A stretch of DNA of 64,000 nt from an uncultured Clostridia bacterium. GTDB taxonomy: Bacteria > Bacillota > Clostridia > UMGS1810. The position numbers and the translations under genes are program-made. The stretch covers positions 1 to 64,000 of the forward strand of contig CAKSPF010000009.1 of assembly GCA_934481345.1 (NCBI GenBank), in the 5' to 3' direction. Positions 9,209 through 22,000 of the stretch are shown piece after piece. The notes beneath the pieces are model-generated. The model did no database searches and was not told where the DNA came from. It saw nothing but the letters and a program-made list of their open reading frames with translations. Numbering within the stretch: position 1 is the first letter of the stretch; every line of letters begins with the position of its first letter.

Positions 9209-11137
9209 ATGGACAAGTTTTATATAACGACGGCAATTGCGTATACATCACGCAAGCCTCACATAGGCAATACCTATGAGGTGGTGCTTACCGACGCGAT
9301 TGCAAGATTTAAAAGACTTATAGGAAAGGATGTATTTTTCCTTACCGGAACGGACGAACACGGTCAGAAGATAGAAGAATGTGCCAAAGAGAGCGGTATA
9401 ACTCCGAAGCAGTATGTTGACAAAGTTGCGGGAGAAATAAAAAATATATGGGATCTTATGAATACAAGTTATGACAAATTCATAAGAACAACCGATGGTT
9501 ATCATGAAAAGGCGGTTCAGAAGATTTTTAAGAAGCTCTATGATCAGGGCGATATATATAAGGATAAGTATGAGGGCTGGTATTGCGTTCCGTGCGAATC
9601 CTTCTTTACGGAAACACAGGTTGTAGACGGCTGCTGCCCCGATTGCGGCAGACCTGTTAAAAAGACTCATGAAGAGGCTTATTTCTTCAAAATGAGCAAG
9701 TATCAGGACAGACTTATGAAGTATATCGAGGAAAACCCCGATTTTATTCAGCCCGAGAGCCGCAAAAAGGAAATGATTAACAACTTTTTAAAGCCGGGAC
9801 TCCAGGATTTGTGTGTTTCGAGAACCTCGTTCAAATGGGGAATACCTGTTACTTTTGACGATAAGCATGTAATATATGTGTGGATAGACGCACTTTCAAA
9901 CTATATTACAGCCTTGGGATATGACGTTGACAAAAAAGGCGAGCTTTATAACAAATACTGGCCTGCCGATGTGCATATCATAGGCAAGGATATACTGCGT
10001 TTCCATACAATTTACTGGCCGATTATGCTCATGGCTCTCGGCGAGCCGCTTCCGAAACAGATTTTCGGACATCCCTGGCTGCTTTCCGGAAACGACAAAA
10101 TGAGCAAATCAAAGGGCAATGTAATGTATGCGGATGACCTTGTAAGGCATTTCGGCGTTGACGCCGTAAGATATTATGTTCTCAGGGAAATGCCTTTTGC
10201 AGCCGACGGAACCATAACGCTTGAAACAATAATTTCGCGTTATAATGCTGATTTGGCAAATACCCTCGGAAACCTTGTAAACAGAACGGTTGCAATGGTG
10301 AATAAATATTTCGGCGGTGAAATTGTCAACCCTCATGCGGACGGCGAATTTGACGGCGAGCTTAAAGAATTTGCTTTAAATACCGTGAAAGATGTGTCGG
10401 AAAAAATGGATTCCTTAAGGGTTGCGGATTCTCTTGAAGCCATAATGAACCTTGCAAGAAGAAGCAATAAATACATTGATGAAACCATGCCTTGGGCGCT
10501 TGCAAAGGATGAAAGCAACTCCGACAGGCTCAAAACAGTGCTTTATAATCTTATCGAGGCAATTCGCTTTATAGGAATTTTAATAACGCCGTTTTTGCCT
10601 GATACGGGCGAGTCTATACTCAAACAGATAAATGCGGCAGAGTCCGATTATGAGTCGCTCGGCGAGTTCGGAAAGGCAAATTCGATAAAGGTCGGCGAGG
10701 CAAAAGCGCTTTTCGCAAGACTTGACGAACAGAAGAAGCTTAAAGAGGTTTCGGACGATATATTCAAGCCGAAAGCAGAAGAAAAAATTAAAGCAGATAA
10801 AACAAATGAAGTATCGGAGATTTCTATAGACGATTTTGCAAAAATAGAGCTTAAAACAGGTGTTGTTCTTGAAAGCAAACCCGTCGATGGTGCAGACAAG
10901 CTGCTTGTTTCAAAAATCAAAATAGGTGATGAAGTGCGCCAGGTAGTGTCCGGTATCGCCAAATTCTATAAACCGGAGGAATTGGTCGGCAAAAAGGTTG
11001 TCGTTGTTACAAACTTAAAACCGGTAAAACTCAGAGGTGTTCTTTCCGAGGGCATGATTTTATGCGCGTCCGACGAAAAAAATCTTTTTGTGGTATCGCC
11101 GGACGGTGATATTGCAGACGGAGCCGAAGTAAGATAA
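9209..11137 (+). CDS. metG: Methionyl-tRNA synthetase
   Basis: 642 residues. It charges tRNA-Met with methionine. The class I signatures are visible: PHIGN near residue 18 (HIGH equivalent) and KMSKS near residue 298. A zinc knob with CVPC and CCPDC near residues 127-148 marks the two-pair type. The C-terminal ~105 residues form the EMAP/OB tRNA-binding domain (VVSGIAKFY, KLRGVLSEGMILCA). The start at 9209 follows AAAGG. tatD follows after a small hairpin, the same metG-tatD order seen in many Firmicutes. Confidence 0.97.
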   Translation: MDKFYITTAIAYTSRKPHIGNTYEVVLTDAIARFKRLIGKDVFFLTGTDEHGQKIEECAKESGITPKQYVDKVAGEIKNIWDLMNTSYDKFIRTTDGYHEKAVQKIFKKLYDQGDIYKDKYEGWYCVPCESFFTETQVVDGCCPDCGRPVKKTHEEAYFFKMSKYQDRLMKYIEENPDFIQPESRKKEMINNFLKPGLQDLCVSRTSFKWGIPVTFDDKHVIYVWIDALSNYITALGYDVDKKGELYNKYWPADVHIIGKDILRFHTIYWPIMLMALGEPLPKQIFGHPWLLSGNDKMSKSKGNVMYADDLVRHFGVDAVRYYVLREMPFAADGTITLETIISRYNADLANTLGNLVNRTVAMVNKYFGGEIVNPHADGEFDGELKEFALNTVKDVSEKMDSLRVADSLEAIMNLARRSNKYIDETMPWALAKDESNSDRLKTVLYNLIEAIRFIGILITPFLPDTGESILKQINAAESDYESLGEFGKANSIKVGEAKALFARLDEQKKLKEVSDDIFKPKAEEKIKADKTNEVSEISIDDFAKIELKTGVVLESKPVDGADKLLVSKIKIGDEVRQVVSGIAKFYKPEELVGKKVVVVTNLKPVKLRGVLSEGMILCASDEKNLFVVSPDGDIADGAEVR

Positions 11138-11142
11138 TTTGT

Positions 11143-11163
11143 CAGGGAGCCGAGTGCTCCCTG
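11143..11163 (+). other. Intercistronic hairpin between metG and tatD
   Basis: CAGGGAGC pairs with GCTCCCTG around a 5-nt loop. There is no full T-run, so it is more likely a processing or attenuating hairpin than a complete terminator. Confidence 0.6.
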
Positions 11164-11185
11164 AATTTGATTTTGGAGGAAGATT

Positions 11186-11947
11186 ATGTTTTTCGATACA
11201 CATGCACATTTAAATGATGAACGCTTTGATGATGACCGCAGTGAGCTTATTGAGTCGCTTGCAGAAAACGGTATCGGTTATGTATGCGAAATAGGTTATG
11301 ATACAGAAAGCTCGGCAAAGGCATATGAGCTCAGTCAGAAATATGATTTTATATATGCTGCGGCGGGAGTTCATCCCCATGATTCCGAGGCTCTGACCGA
11401 TGGCGGACTTGATGAAATAAAAGCCCTTCTGACTAAAGACAAGGTTGTGGCGCTCGGCGAAATAGGCCTTGACTACTACTATGATAATTCTCCGCGTGAC
11501 GTACAGAAAAAATGGTTTATAAAACAGCTTGAGCTTGCATGTGAAATGAAGTGTCCCATATCCGTTCATACGCGTGACGCGATGGAGGATACTATAAATA
11601 TTCTGAAAAGCTATGGACCGGGTGACGGAATTATTCATTGCTACAGCGGAAGCAAAGAGAGTGCAAAAATTTTCCTCGACATGGGTTATTATATTTCATT
11701 TGCCGGCCCCGTAACCTTTAAAAATGCAAATTCAATACTCGACGTTATAAAATATGTTCCGCTCGAACGCATGCTGACAGAAACGGACAGCCCGTATCTT
11801 TCTCCCGTTCCGTACAGAGGAAAGCGTAACTGCCCGATATATGTAAAGGAGGTTGCAAAGACAATTGCGGCTGTTCGCGGTATGGATTTGGAGGAAATTG
11901 CGGAAATTACATCAAATAACGCCAAAAAAATCTATCGAATTAAGTAA
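11186..11947 (+). CDS. TatD-family metal-dependent DNase
   Basis: 253 residues, ATG 11186 behind TTGGAGGA. TatD proteins are metal-dependent 3'-5' nucleases of the amidohydrolase superfamily. The metal ligands are visible: FDTHAHLND near the start, GEIGLDYY near residue 94, SVHTRDA near 129, IIHCYSG near 152 and TETDSPY near 202. It follows metG as usual in this phylum. Confidence 0.93.
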   Translation: MFFDTHAHLNDERFDDDRSELIESLAENGIGYVCEIGYDTESSAKAYELSQKYDFIYAAAGVHPHDSEALTDGGLDEIKALLTKDKVVALGEIGLDYYYDNSPRDVQKKWFIKQLELACEMKCPISVHTRDAMEDTINILKSYGPGDGIIHCYSGSKESAKIFLDMGYYISFAGPVTFKNANSILDVIKYVPLERMLTETDSPYLSPVPYRGKRNCPIYVKEVAKTIAAVRGMDLEEIAEITSNNAKKIYRIK

Positions 11948-11967
11948 AATACCGTTATATTTTATAA

Positions 11968-11996
11968 TTGAAAACAGAAAACCGATATGATAAAAT
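11968..11996 (+). promoter_or_regulatory. Promoter of the folT-folC unit
   Basis: TTGAAA (11968-11973), 17-bp spacer, TAAAAT (11991-11996). The predicted start of transcription lies just before the riboswitch. An additional TATAAT at 12002 has no good -35. Confidence 0.75.
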
Positions 11997-12007
11997 TATT
12001 GTATAAT

Positions 12008-12103
12008 ACAGAGCAGATACTGCGCGTTAAGTGTCAAGGAATGGGAGTAGAGTCTTTGAACGAAAAGCATTTTGTGCTTGCGGTGCAGTCTTTCATCCGC
12101 TGT
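12008..12103 (+). promoter_or_regulatory. Tetrahydrofolate (THF) riboswitch
   Basis: The sequence carries the THF-riboswitch hallmarks: a closing stem ACAG/CTGT (12008-12011 with 12100-12103), a conserved core GCGCGTTAAGTG, an internal GGAATGGGA, a stem ACTGC/GCAGT, then GCGGTGCAGT and CATCCGCT near the 3' end. Position before folT and folC fits ligand feedback on folate uptake. Assigned from memory of the consensus, not by a covariance search. Confidence 0.85.
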
Positions 12104-12163
12104 TACCTATAATTTTATATTTTCGTAACAGTCCCTGCTTTAATATCGAAAGGGGATTTTTTT
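12101..12163 (+). promoter_or_regulatory. Expression platform of the THF riboswitch
   Basis: TGTTAC (12101-12106) can pair with GTAACA (12125-12130) but shares bases with the riboswitch closing stem, so both cannot form. Downstream, TCCCT (12132-12136) can pair with GGGGA (12152-12156), which includes the folT ribosome site AAAGGGG and is followed by seven T directly before the ATG. The same hairpin could therefore hide the ribosome site and act as a weak terminator. Confidence 0.55.
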
Positions 12164-12727
12164 ATGTTCACAAGAGTTTTAAATCTTAAAAAGCTGAGTG
12201 TAAGCCAGCTTTGCGCTGTTTCCATGCTTATAGCCGTAACGGCTGTTTTGTCGGTTGTGTCGGGATATCTCAGAATAGGCAGCTTCGGAAAAATTTCAAT
12301 AAGCTTTATTTCCGTATATATTTCCGCGGCGGCATTCGGTCCCGTAATAGGCGGACTTGTCGGAGCGCTTGCGGATATTATATCCTATTTTGTAAACCCT
12401 ATCGGAGCGTATGTATGGCCGCTCACAATTATAGAATACGCTTACGGCTTTATATTCGGTTTGTTTTTTTTCAGAAACACCAACAGCAAGGAAAGTATAA
12501 GTTATTTAAAGATAGTTTTTTGCGTTGCTTTGCAGTTTGCCGCGAATATGACGCTTAAAACCGGTGTGCTTATGAGCTACGGATATGCTCCGTCAAATTA
12601 TGCCGCTTCTTTTGCAATGCGTGCTCCGTCGTGTCTTATAGCAGCAGCGCTGCAGCTTGCCGTTATAAGCGCGTTTGAAAAAATTCTTCCGTCATTTATG
12701 AGAATTTTAAGAAAAAAGTCGAATTAA
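12164..12727 (+). CDS. folT: Folate ECF transporter substrate-binding subunit
   Basis: 187 residues, ATG 12164. It is the membrane S-component that captures folate and works with the shared ECF energising module (ATPases and EcfT), not present in this window. Hydrophobic segments of about 20 residues alternate with short loops (five or six in all). The signature stretch around YISAAAFGPVIGGLVGALAD and the small residues following resemble FolT/ECF S-units. The THF riboswitch upstream and folC downstream support folate as substrate. Confidence 0.87.
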   Translation: MFTRVLNLKKLSVSQLCAVSMLIAVTAVLSVVSGYLRIGSFGKISISFISVYISAAAFGPVIGGLVGALADIISYFVNPIGAYVWPLTIIEYAYGFIFGLFFFRNTNSKESISYLKIVFCVALQFAANMTLKTGVLMSYGYAPSNYAASFAMRAPSCLIAAALQLAVISAFEKILPSFMRILRKKSN

Positions 12728-12739
12728 CGCGAGGTAAGA

Positions 12740-13975
12740 ATGGAAAATAAAAAAACATTTGCGGATTACGCAAGCGGTGATCAGACGACACCGCATCTCG
12801 GACTTGAAAGAATAAAAATACTGCTGGATTTGCTCGGCAATCCGGACAGTAAACTAAGGATAATACATGTTGCCGGAACTAACGGCAAGGGCTCGGTGTG
12901 CCGATTTCTGATGTCGATATTTTCCGAGGCCGGGTACAAAGCAGGACTTTTTTCATCGCCATGCCTTACGGACAGGTGCGACGCAATATCGGTAAACGGG
13001 GTAAATATAACATTGCGTGAGCTTGACTGTATTTATGAAGAAATCGGCATTTTCGCGGAAAAGATGACGGAGCTGCCTACGCCGTTTGAGATAAGCACTG
13101 CCGCGGCGCTTATGTATTTTGCACGGAAAAACTGCGATTACTGTATACTGGAAACGGGAATGGGCGGTGCAACTGACGCAACAAATGCTGTATCGGATAC
13201 GGTTCTTGATATTTTTGTGCCGATTGCGGCAGACCATACTGCATATCTCGGCAATACTCTTGCCGAGATTGCAAGTGTAAAGGCAGGTATCATCAAAAAA
13301 GGCTCGGCGGTAATTACTGCAAAACAGCGGGACGAGGTTATGCGGATTTTGAAATACCGTGCGAAAAACAATGCCTTTACGGTGGCTGAGGAGCCGATTA
13401 TAACCGGAACGGACGGAATACATGAAATTTTTGACTGCAAAGGTTTAAAAACGGTGCGCTGCGGTCTTGCAGGAGTGTACCAGCCGCAAAATGCTGCCGT
13501 TGCAATCGAGGCGGCATATGCACTCGGAACAGATGAACGGAGTATAAAACGCGGAGTGGAAAACACAAAGAATCCGGCGAGATTTGAATGTTTTGAAAAA
13601 GACGGTGCAAAAATTATTTTCGACGGCGCTCACAATCCTCACGGAATGAATTCATTCGTAACCTCCGTCAACAGATATTTCGGTGAATGCCCGAAAACGG
13701 TTGTGTTTGCTGCAATGCATGATAAGGAAATTGATAAAATGGTGAAGGAACTGAAAAAAATAAACGGTGATGTTACCTTCTATACGGTAGGAGTAAGCCG
13801 AAATAACAGAGCGGAAAAACCGCATGTCCTGGAAAAAGTTTTCACGGAAAACGGACTCAAATGCCGGAATATGGACGAGATTTCCTGTGCACTCGCGGCT
13901 GCCGATAAAAAAAATCCCGTTTTTGTATGCGGTTCTCTCTATTTATATAAGGAATTTATACAATATATAAATTAG
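12740..13975 (+). CDS. folC: Folylpolyglutamate synthase / dihydrofolate synthase
   Basis: 411 residues, ATG 12740 behind CGAGG, 12 nt after folT. It adds glutamate to folates, trapping them in the cell, so import and retention are encoded together. The P-loop GTNGKGSV is near residue 48, the Mur-ligase-like ETGMGGATDATN near 138 and FDGAHNPHG near 297, all conserved. Slightly short of the usual ~430 residues but intact at both ends. Confidence 0.95.
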   Translation: MENKKTFADYASGDQTTPHLGLERIKILLDLLGNPDSKLRIIHVAGTNGKGSVCRFLMSIFSEAGYKAGLFSSPCLTDRCDAISVNGVNITLRELDCIYEEIGIFAEKMTELPTPFEISTAAALMYFARKNCDYCILETGMGGATDATNAVSDTVLDIFVPIAADHTAYLGNTLAEIASVKAGIIKKGSAVITAKQRDEVMRILKYRAKNNAFTVAEEPIITGTDGIHEIFDCKGLKTVRCGLAGVYQPQNAAVAIEAAYALGTDERSIKRGVENTKNPARFECFEKDGAKIIFDGAHNPHGMNSFVTSVNRYFGECPKTVVFAAMHDKEIDKMVKELKKINGDVTFYTVGVSRNNRAEKPHVLEKVFTENGLKCRNMDEISCALAAADKKNPVFVCGSLYLYKEFIQYIN

Positions 13976-14035
13976 TTAAAAAGGTCTTGTTTTTTGTATA
14001 TAGAAAAAAATTGCAAAAAAAATCGTTTTTTTGTC

Positions 14036-14064
14036 TTGACATAATATCGGGGTTGTGGTATTAT
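14036..14064 (+). promoter_or_regulatory. rpoBC promoter
   Basis: TTGACA (14036-14041), 17-bp spacer, TATTAT (14059-14064): nearly consensus sigma-A. It leaves a leader of about 165 nt. In most Firmicutes rpoB is read from the rplJL transcript; here folC precedes it and this promoter appears to be the source. Confidence 0.9.
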
Positions 14065-14162
14065 TATAAATTGCAGTTGTATCTTTTCTTGCAAGTTGAA
14101 ATTTGTGCAATATAATGTCATTCTTACGGCATATTTGTGGAAATTTTTGGTAATAATAATTT

Positions 14163-14179
14163 AAAGCACAGCTTTTTTT
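14163..14179 (+). terminator. Short hairpin with T-run in the rpoB leader (possible attenuator)
   Basis: AAAGC-ACA-GCTTT followed by TTTT. The five-pair stem is weak, so it may only cause pausing. It lies about 60 nt before the rpoB start. Confidence 0.35.
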
Positions 14180-14238
14180 GTTATTTTTACGATGAGTGAA
14201 TACATGGTTGCAATAAAAATTATGAGGTGATTAATTTG

Positions 14239-18048
<3,810 letters not shown>

Positions 18049-18062
18049 AAAGGAGAGTTTTT

Positions 18063-21000
18063 ATGCCAGAGGTAATGAATGAAGAAAATATTTTCAGTTC
18101 AATAAAAATAGGATTGGCTTCTCCGGAAAAAATCAGAGAATGGTCACACGGCGAGGTGAAAAAGCCTGAGACTATAAACTACCGGACATTAAAGCCGGAG
18201 CGTGACGGTTTGTTCTGCGAAAGAATTTTCGGACCTACAAAGGACTGGGAATGCTTCTGCGGAAAGTATAAAAGAATCCGTTATAAAGGTATTGTCTGCG
18301 ATAAGTGCGGTGTTGAGGTTACGCGTTCTAAGGTAAGAAGAGAGCGCATGGGTCACATTGAGCTTGCTGCACCTGTATCGCACATATGGTACTTCAAAGG
18401 CATTCCGAGCCGAATGGGACTTATACTCGATATCAGCCCGAGAGTGCTTGAAAAAGTTCTTTATTTTGCTTCATATATAGTAATTGAGCCGGGTAAGACC
18501 GGACTTGCCGAAAAGCAAATCCTTTCCGAAAAGGAATATAAGGATTGCCTTGAAAAATACGGCAAAGACGCATTCAAGGCGTCAATCGGCGCTGAGGCTG
18601 TAAAAGAGCTGTTAATGGCTATAGACCTTGAAAGCCTTTCCGCAGAATTAAAGGAAGAGCTTGAACAGTCGCAGGGACAAAAAAAGATAAGAATAGCAAA
18701 AAGACTTGAAGTTGTGGAATCTTTCAGACTTTCCGGAAACAGACCGGAATGGATGATTCTCGATGTTGTTCCGGTTATTCCGCCGGAAATCCGTCCGATG
18801 GTTCAGCTTGACGGCGGAAGATTTGCAACATCGGATCTGAATGATCTCTACAGACGTGTTATAAACAGAAACAACCGTTTAAAGAGGCTTCTCGAACTGG
18901 AAGCTCCCGATATTATCGTAAGAAATGAAAAGAGAATGCTCCAGGAGGCTGTGGACGCACTTATAGATAACGGCCGCCGCGGCAGACCGGTAACAGGTCC
19001 CGGAAACAGACCGCTCAAGTCACTTTCCGATATGCTTAAAGGTAAGCAGGGACGTTTCCGTCAGAACCTTCTCGGTAAACGTGTTGACTATTCCGGCCGT
19101 TCCGTTATCGTAGTAGGTCCGGAACTCAAGATTTATCAGTGCGGTCTTCCTAAGGAAATGGCGCTTGAATTGTTTAAGCCTTTTGTTATGAAAAAGCTTG
19201 TTTCCGACGGACATTGCCATAATATCAAGAGCGCAAAGAGAATGGTAGAGAGAGTAAAACCGGAAGTATGGGATATTCTTGAAGATGTTATCAAAGAGCA
19301 CCCGGTACTTCTTAACCGTGCTCCTACGCTTCACAGACTCGGTATTCAGGCATTTGAGCCGATTCTGGTAGAAGGCAGGGCATTAAAGCTTCATCCGCTT
19401 GTTTGTACAGCATTTAATGCCGACTTCGACGGTGACCAGATGGCAGTTCACGTTCCGCTTTCACCGGAGGCACAGGCAGAGGCGAGATTCCTTATGCTTT
19501 CTGCAAACAACCTGTTAAAGCCGCAGGATGGTAAGCCTGTAACCGTTCCTACACAGGATATGGTTCTCGGAAGCTACTATCTTACTCTTAACAAGCCTCA
19601 GGAAGTCAGAATTACGGATCCCGGCGATACCGGATTCAACGAAGGCGACATTGTATGCTATCTGAGCAATCAGGAATTTAATACAAACAATGTAAAAGCT
19701 ATTACTGTAGGAAAATCTCTTAAGCAGATGAATGCAGAGCTTGAAGCAGAGGGCAAAAAGCCTGCACAGTTTACGCAGGAAGGTTGCTTTGAGGGCGAAA
19801 AGGGCGAAGGCAAATACTTTACAAACTATGATGAAGTTCTCATGGCTTACAACAGCGGTGAGCTTGGTTTGCACGCACCTATAAAGGTTATAAACAAGAG
19901 AGTGGTAGACGGCGTTGAATACGAAGGAATAATCGACGCTACCGCAGGAAAAATCATTTTCAACGAAAATGTTCCGCAGGACATAGGCATTGTAAACCGT
20001 GAAAAGGTCGGTCCGCTTCCGCTTGAAATCGGAATGGACTTCATTGCCGATAAAAAAGGCCTCGGAAAGATATTTGACAGATGTATCAGAACACACGGCA
20101 CTACAGATACCGTAACGGTTCTTGACGCTATAAAATCACTCGGATATAAGTTTTCTACAAAGGGTGCGCTTACTATCAGCGTATTTGATATGAAGATACC
20201 CGAAACAAAGACCGAAAGCCTTAAAGAAGCCCAGGATGCTGTTGATAAGGTTACAAAGCAGTATAAGAGAGGTCTTATAACCGAGGAAGAAAGATACAAT
20301 AAGGTAATAGGCATTTGGAATAAAACGGTTGACGGTATTTCAAACGACCTTATGGATAATCTTGATCAGTACAATCCGATATATATGATGGCTACATCAG
20401 GTGCCCGCGGTAGTAAAGACCAGATTAAGCAGCTTTGCGGTATGCGCGGACTTATGGCCGATACATCGGGACGCGCTATCGAAATTCCTATTAAGGCTAA
20501 TTTCCGTGAAGGTCTTAACGTTTTGGAATATTACATTTCAACGCACGGTGCAAGAAAAGGTCTTACCGATACAGCTTTGAGAACAGCCGATTCCGGATAC
20601 CTTACAAGAAGACTTGTCGATGTATCGCAGGATGTTATTATCCGTGAGGAGGACTGCGGAACAGAGGAAGGTATTGTTGTTAAGGAAATAGCTGTCGGCA
20701 AAGAAATCATAGAAAGTTTCAGAGACAGACTTGTGGGCAGAACTGCACTTAAAGATATTGTTCATCCGGAAACGGGAGAGGTTATCGTTAAAGCAGGCGA
20801 GCTTATGGACGAAAATACTGCCGATAAGGTTGCAGCAGCAGGTGTGACACAGGCTGAAATCAGAAGCATATTGACCTGTAAGGCGAAAATCGGTATATGT
20901 GCTAAGTGCTACGGTTCTAACCTTACAACCGGTGAATCTGTGGATGCAGGTGAAGCGGTAGGTATCATAGCGGCTCAGTCAATCGGTGAACCCGGTACAC

Positions 21001-21812
21001 AGCTTACCATGAGAACATTCCATGCCGGCGGTGTTGCCGGTGACGATATTACTCAGGGTCTTCCGAGAGTCGAGGAGCTCTTCGAGGCAAGAAGACCTAA
21101 GGGCGTTGCTATCATTGCTGAGGAAGCCGGTACTGTTAAAATTGAAGAATCAAAGAAAAAGAGAGAGGCTGTCATCACAACAGAAGACGGCATTACACAC
21201 AATTACCTTATACCTTACGGTTCAAGACTGCGTGTAAACGACGGCGATACTGTTGCTGTTGCACAGGAACTCACCGAGGGTTCGATATATCCTCAGGATC
21301 TGCTCCGTGTAAAGGGTCCGGTTGACGGAATTGCTGCAGTTACCGATTATCTTATCCAGGAGGTTCAGAGAGTTTACAGACTCCAGGGTATTGATATTAA
21401 CGATAAGCACATTGAGGTTATCGTAAGACAGATGATAAGAAAAGTTAAGGTTGAGGATCCGGGTAAGACAGACCTTCTTATAGGTTCGCTTGTAGACAGA
21501 GCGGAATTTGAAGAAGTAAGAAGAAAAGCCATAGAAGAAGGAAAGGCAGAGCCTACATGCTCGCCGGTGCTTCTCGGTATTACCAAGACGGCTCTTGCTA
21601 CCGATTCGTTCCTGTCTGCCGCATCATTCCAGGAAACAACCAGAGTTCTGACGGATGCAGCGATAAAGGGCAAGAAGGATCCGCTTATCGGACTTAAGGA
21701 AAATGTTATAATAGGTAAACTCATTCCTGCGGGAACAGGACTTCCTGTTTACCAGGATGTAGAAATAGTAACGCCTATAATTCAGACAGCTTCCGATACT
21801 ATGAATATATAA
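18063..21812 (+). CDS. rpoC: DNA-directed RNA polymerase beta' subunit
   Basis: 1249 residues, ATG 18063 behind AAAGGAGAG. The catalytic NADFDGD, which binds the active-site magnesium, is near residue 453. The N-terminal zinc finger (CFCG, CDKC) is at about residues 64-82 and the second ([14 protein letters not shown]) around 865-950. The trigger-loop region ([16 protein letters not shown]) is conserved. Length agrees with Firmicutes beta'. It ends the transcription unit; the usual following genes (L7Ae-like, rpsL, rpsG, fusA, tuf) are not downstream but on the opposite strand 11 kb away. Confidence 0.98.
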   Translation: MPEVMNEENIFSSIKIGLASPEKIREWSHGEVKKPETINYRTLKPERDGLFCERIFGPTKDWECFCGKYKRIRYKGIVCDKCGVEVTRSKVRRERMGHIELAAPVSHIWYFKGIPSRMGLILDISPRVLEKVLYFASYIVIEPGKTGLAEKQILSEKEYKDCLEKYGKDAFKASIGAEAVKELLMAIDLESLSAELKEELEQSQGQKKIRIAKRLEVVESFRLSGNRPEWMILDVVPVIPPEIRPMVQLDGGRFATSDLNDLYRRVINRNNRLKRLLELEAPDIIVRNEKRMLQEAVDALIDNGRRGRPVTGPGNRPLKSLSDMLKGKQGRFRQNLLGKRVDYSGRSVIVVGPELKIYQCGLPKEMALELFKPFVMKKLVSDGHCHNIKSAKRMVERVKPEVWDILEDVIKEHPVLLNRAPTLHRLGIQAFEPILVEGRALKLHPLVCTAFNADFDGDQMAVHVPLSPEAQAEARFLMLSANNLLKPQDGKPVTVPTQDMVLGSYYLTLNKPQEVRITDPGDTGFNEGDIVCYLSNQEFNTNNVKAITVGKSLKQMNAELEAEGKKPAQFTQEGCFEGEKGEGKYFTNYDEVLMAYNSGELGLHAPIKVINKRVVDGVEYEGIIDATAGKIIFNENVPQDIGIVNREKVGPLPLEIGMDFIADKKGLGKIFDRCIRTHGTTDTVTVLDAIKSLGYKFSTKGALTISVFDMKIPETKTESLKEAQDAVDKVTKQYKRGLITEEERYNKVIGIWNKTVDGISNDLMDNLDQYNPIYMMATSGARGSKDQIKQLCGMRGLMADTSGRAIEIPIKANFREGLNVLEYYISTHGARKGLTDTALRTADSGYLTRRLVDVSQDVIIREEDCGTEEGIVVKEIAVGKEIIESFRDRLVGRTALKDIVHPETGEVIVKAGELMDENTADKVAAAGVTQAEIRSILTCKAKIGICAKCYGSNLTTGESVDAGEAVGIIAAQSIGEPGTQLTMRTFHAGGVAGDDITQGLPRVEELFEARRPKGVAIIAEEAGTVKIEESKKKREAVITTEDGITHNYLIPYGSRLRVNDGDTVAVAQELTEGSIYPQDLLRVKGPVDGIAAVTDYLIQEVQRVYRLQGIDINDKHIEVIVRQMIRKVKVEDPGKTDLLIGSLVDRAEFEEVRRKAIEEGKAEPTCSPVLLGITKTALATDSFLSAASFQETTRVLTDAAIKGKKDPLIGLKENVIIGKLIPAGTGLPVYQDVEIVTPIIQTASDTMNI

Positions 21813-21827
21813 TAAGCTTGATTATAA

Positions 21828-21873
21828 ATCAACAAAAAAGCGTCTGCAATTATGCAGACGCTTTTTTGTTGAT
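21828..21873 (+). terminator. Strong terminator after rpoC
   Basis: An almost uninterrupted 21-bp stem with a 4-nt loop (ATTA), centred on GCGTCTGCA / TGCAGACGC, with flanking A and T runs. Confidence 0.95.
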
Positions 21874-21915
21874 AAAGTTTTGCGGCGGAAAGCTTATATT
21901 TGTTGGCGATTTTTA

Positions 21916-21943
21916 TTGACAATACTGCATGTTTTGGTATAAA
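21916..21943 (+). promoter_or_regulatory. alaS promoter
   Basis: TTGACA (21916-21921), 16-bp spacer, TATAAA (21938-21943). No T-box leader is seen in the ~50 nt that follow. Confidence 0.75.
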
Positions 21944-22000
21944 ATAAATATGTATGCAATACGGAAAATCGACTTTATATTCTGAAAGGACTTGTATATA

